Of a stretch of 64,000 nt of DNA, positions 63,041-64,000 are shown piece after piece. Below the pieces are notes generated by a model that ran no database searches, was not told the origin of the DNA, and saw nothing but the letters and a program-made list of their open reading frames with translations. Made by a program: the position numbers and the translations under genes. Position 1 is the stretch's first letter; each line of letters starts with the position of its first letter. Source of the DNA: Lysinibacillus boronitolerans JCM 21713 = 10a = NBRC 103108 (GTDB lineage: Bacteria; Bacillota; Bacilli; Bacillales_A; Planococcaceae); NCBI RefSeq assembly GCF_000772935.1, contig NZ_JPVR01000079.1, forward strand, positions 243,294 through 307,293, in the 5' to 3' direction.

Positions 63041-64000
63041 TTAAGCTGCCTGCCACGTCCAAGTAGCCAGTTTCTTTAAATTCATGGCAGCAAAAGTAAG
63101 CATCGCCTGCATGGACAATTTTTTCAGACCTCTTAAGGTTGTCCATCGCATACCATGCTTTTCTTTTGCATCGGCAAAGACACGCTCAATCGTTTCTTTG
63201 CGCTTTGCATAAATTTGTTTGATGTCATAGGAATGGCGTAAATGTTCAGCTTCCTCCACATACGACTCCCAGATATGGCGTTGAATGAGTTTTTGATGAT
63301 GCTTACTTTCTGTACATTGGGAAAGGCTTGGACACTTCGCACAAATCAAAGGATTCGATTTATATTGCCGATATCCTTCTTTCGTCGTAGTTGCATACTT
63401 CAATATCTGCCCTTGTGGGCAAAGATAACAATTATAATGCTCGTCATATATATACTCATGCTTTCGGAAGAATCCATCTTTCGTTTTAGGTCGTGTATAC
63501 GGAAGAACAGGCAACATTTGATTCTCTAATAAAAAGTTCGTAATCGCTGGTGTTTTATAGGCTGCATCTGCCGCAACAGCGATTGGTTTTTGAACGTTTT
63601 GAATGACTCTTTCAACAAGTGGCTGCAATACATGGCTATCGTGCACATTTCCCGGAGTCACAATGGCACCTAAGACAAAGCCCTTTTCATCTGTCGCTGC
63701 ATGAAAAGAATACGCAAACTGTTTCGTACGTTCATCCTTCACGTAATATCCACTTTCAGGATCTGTCGTGCTTTCCTTTATTTCTTTCCATTCTTCTTTT
63801 TCAAATTTCTCCGGGGAAAAGGGCTTTTTTCCGTGTTCCTCACGATCAATATTTAACTCTAATTGAAGTTTCTCTTCATAAGCCCGTGTTTCTTTTCGCA
63901 CAACTTTTTTATCATACTTTCGTTTATTCGCACTCGCTTTCACATGCGTAGAATCGATAAATAAATGGTCTGCATGGAGGAGTCCTTGATGCATAATCTC
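63041..64000 (-). CDS. IS1182-family transposase (N-terminus outside window)
   Basis: 320 residues are visible and the frame stays open to the window edge. The DDE domain includes HLFIDSTHVKASANKRKYDK, FAYSFHAATDEKGFVLGAIV, AVAADAAYKTPAITNFLLE, the cysteine cluster CYLCPQGQ and CAKCPSLSQC, and KRKETIERVFADAKEKHGMR near the end. These are typical of IS1182 transposases of 450-550 aa. No internal stop is seen. Confidence 0.9.
   Translation of the reverse strand, partial: EIMHQGLLHADHLFIDSTHVKASANKRKYDKKVVRKETRAYEEKLQLELNIDREEHGKKPFSPEKFEKEEWKEIKESTTDPESGYYVKDERTKQFAYSFHAATDEKGFVLGAIVTPGNVHDSHVLQPLVERVIQNVQKPIAVAADAAYKTPAITNFLLENQMLPVLPYTRPKTKDGFFRKHEYIYDEHYNCYLCPQGQILKYATTTKEGYRQYKSNPLICAKCPSLSQCTESKHHQKLIQRHIWESYVEEAEHLRHSYDIKQIYAKRKETIERVFADAKEKHGMRWTTLRGLKKLSMQAMLTFAAMNLKKLATWTWQAA

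Noticed and set aside
1..64000. CRISPR array or Cas genes linked to the Tn7-like module
   Set aside because: I see no regularly spaced repeats and no Cas-like protein; target choice is by TniQ/TnsD proteins.
1..64000. tRNA or rRNA genes as integration sites
   Set aside because: I recognised no tRNA or rRNA gene while reading either strand, though a dedicated search was not possible.

Overview
The window is AT-rich DNA from a spore-former-like Firmicute of the Bacillaceae/Planococcaceae. Evidence is the AGGAGG-type ribosome sites, frequent TTG/GTG starts, cre-type catabolite operators, a citST-yflP-citM cluster as in Bacillus subtilis, a protein joining NlpC/P60 to S-layer-homology domains, and thioredoxin-type ArsC. 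Lysinibacillus or Solibacillus is my guess; no rRNA or other decisive marker is present.

Bases 1 to about 13,500 look like ordinary chromosome. They hold a PfkB sugar kinase, a TraB/GumN protein, a copper-amine-oxidase-N-like surface protein, a VOC protein, the citrate two-component and transport cluster, a GlsB/YeaQ membrane protein, a beta-propeller protein and a YdcF-type membrane protein. Several gene remnants (VanZ-like and others) lie between them.

From about 13,560 the window becomes a mobile resistance and defence island. A relict Tn7-like element (about 13,561-20,783) keeps candidate TnsB-site clusters at both ends and a truncated tnsA. It carries a two-gene system matching type I Mokosh anti-phage defence (kinase-helicase plus phospholipase-D nuclease) and a HEPN protein. 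Back to back with it, a second set of TnsB-like sites (20,798-20,935) opens a region with a lone tniQ/tnsD. That is followed by an ars operon (arsR-acr3-arsC-arsD-arsA-hesB-like-small ORF), two FAD oxidoreductases, a cysteine-pair MarR regulator, cadC-cadA, a methyltransferase and a copper-looking operon (HTH-NosL regulator, CcdA/TauE-like protein, membrane cupredoxin). A complete tnsA-tnsB-tnsC-tnsD module (37,873-44,323) closes it.

From 45,000 onward the theme is copper and mercury: a multicopper oxidase, YdhK and C39-peptidase lipoproteins, a second membrane cupredoxin, copA, copZ, a Csp copper-storage protein, merR-merA bracketed by ISL3-type inverted repeats together with an ISL3 transposase, and a CopB-type ATPase. 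The window ends inside an IS1182-family transposase. Arsenic genes are tied together by a repeated TATATAA-N8-TTATATA operator, and copper genes by CsoR-like boxes. Three genes appear to begin with AUA or AUU codons, so ordinary gene callers would trim or miss them.
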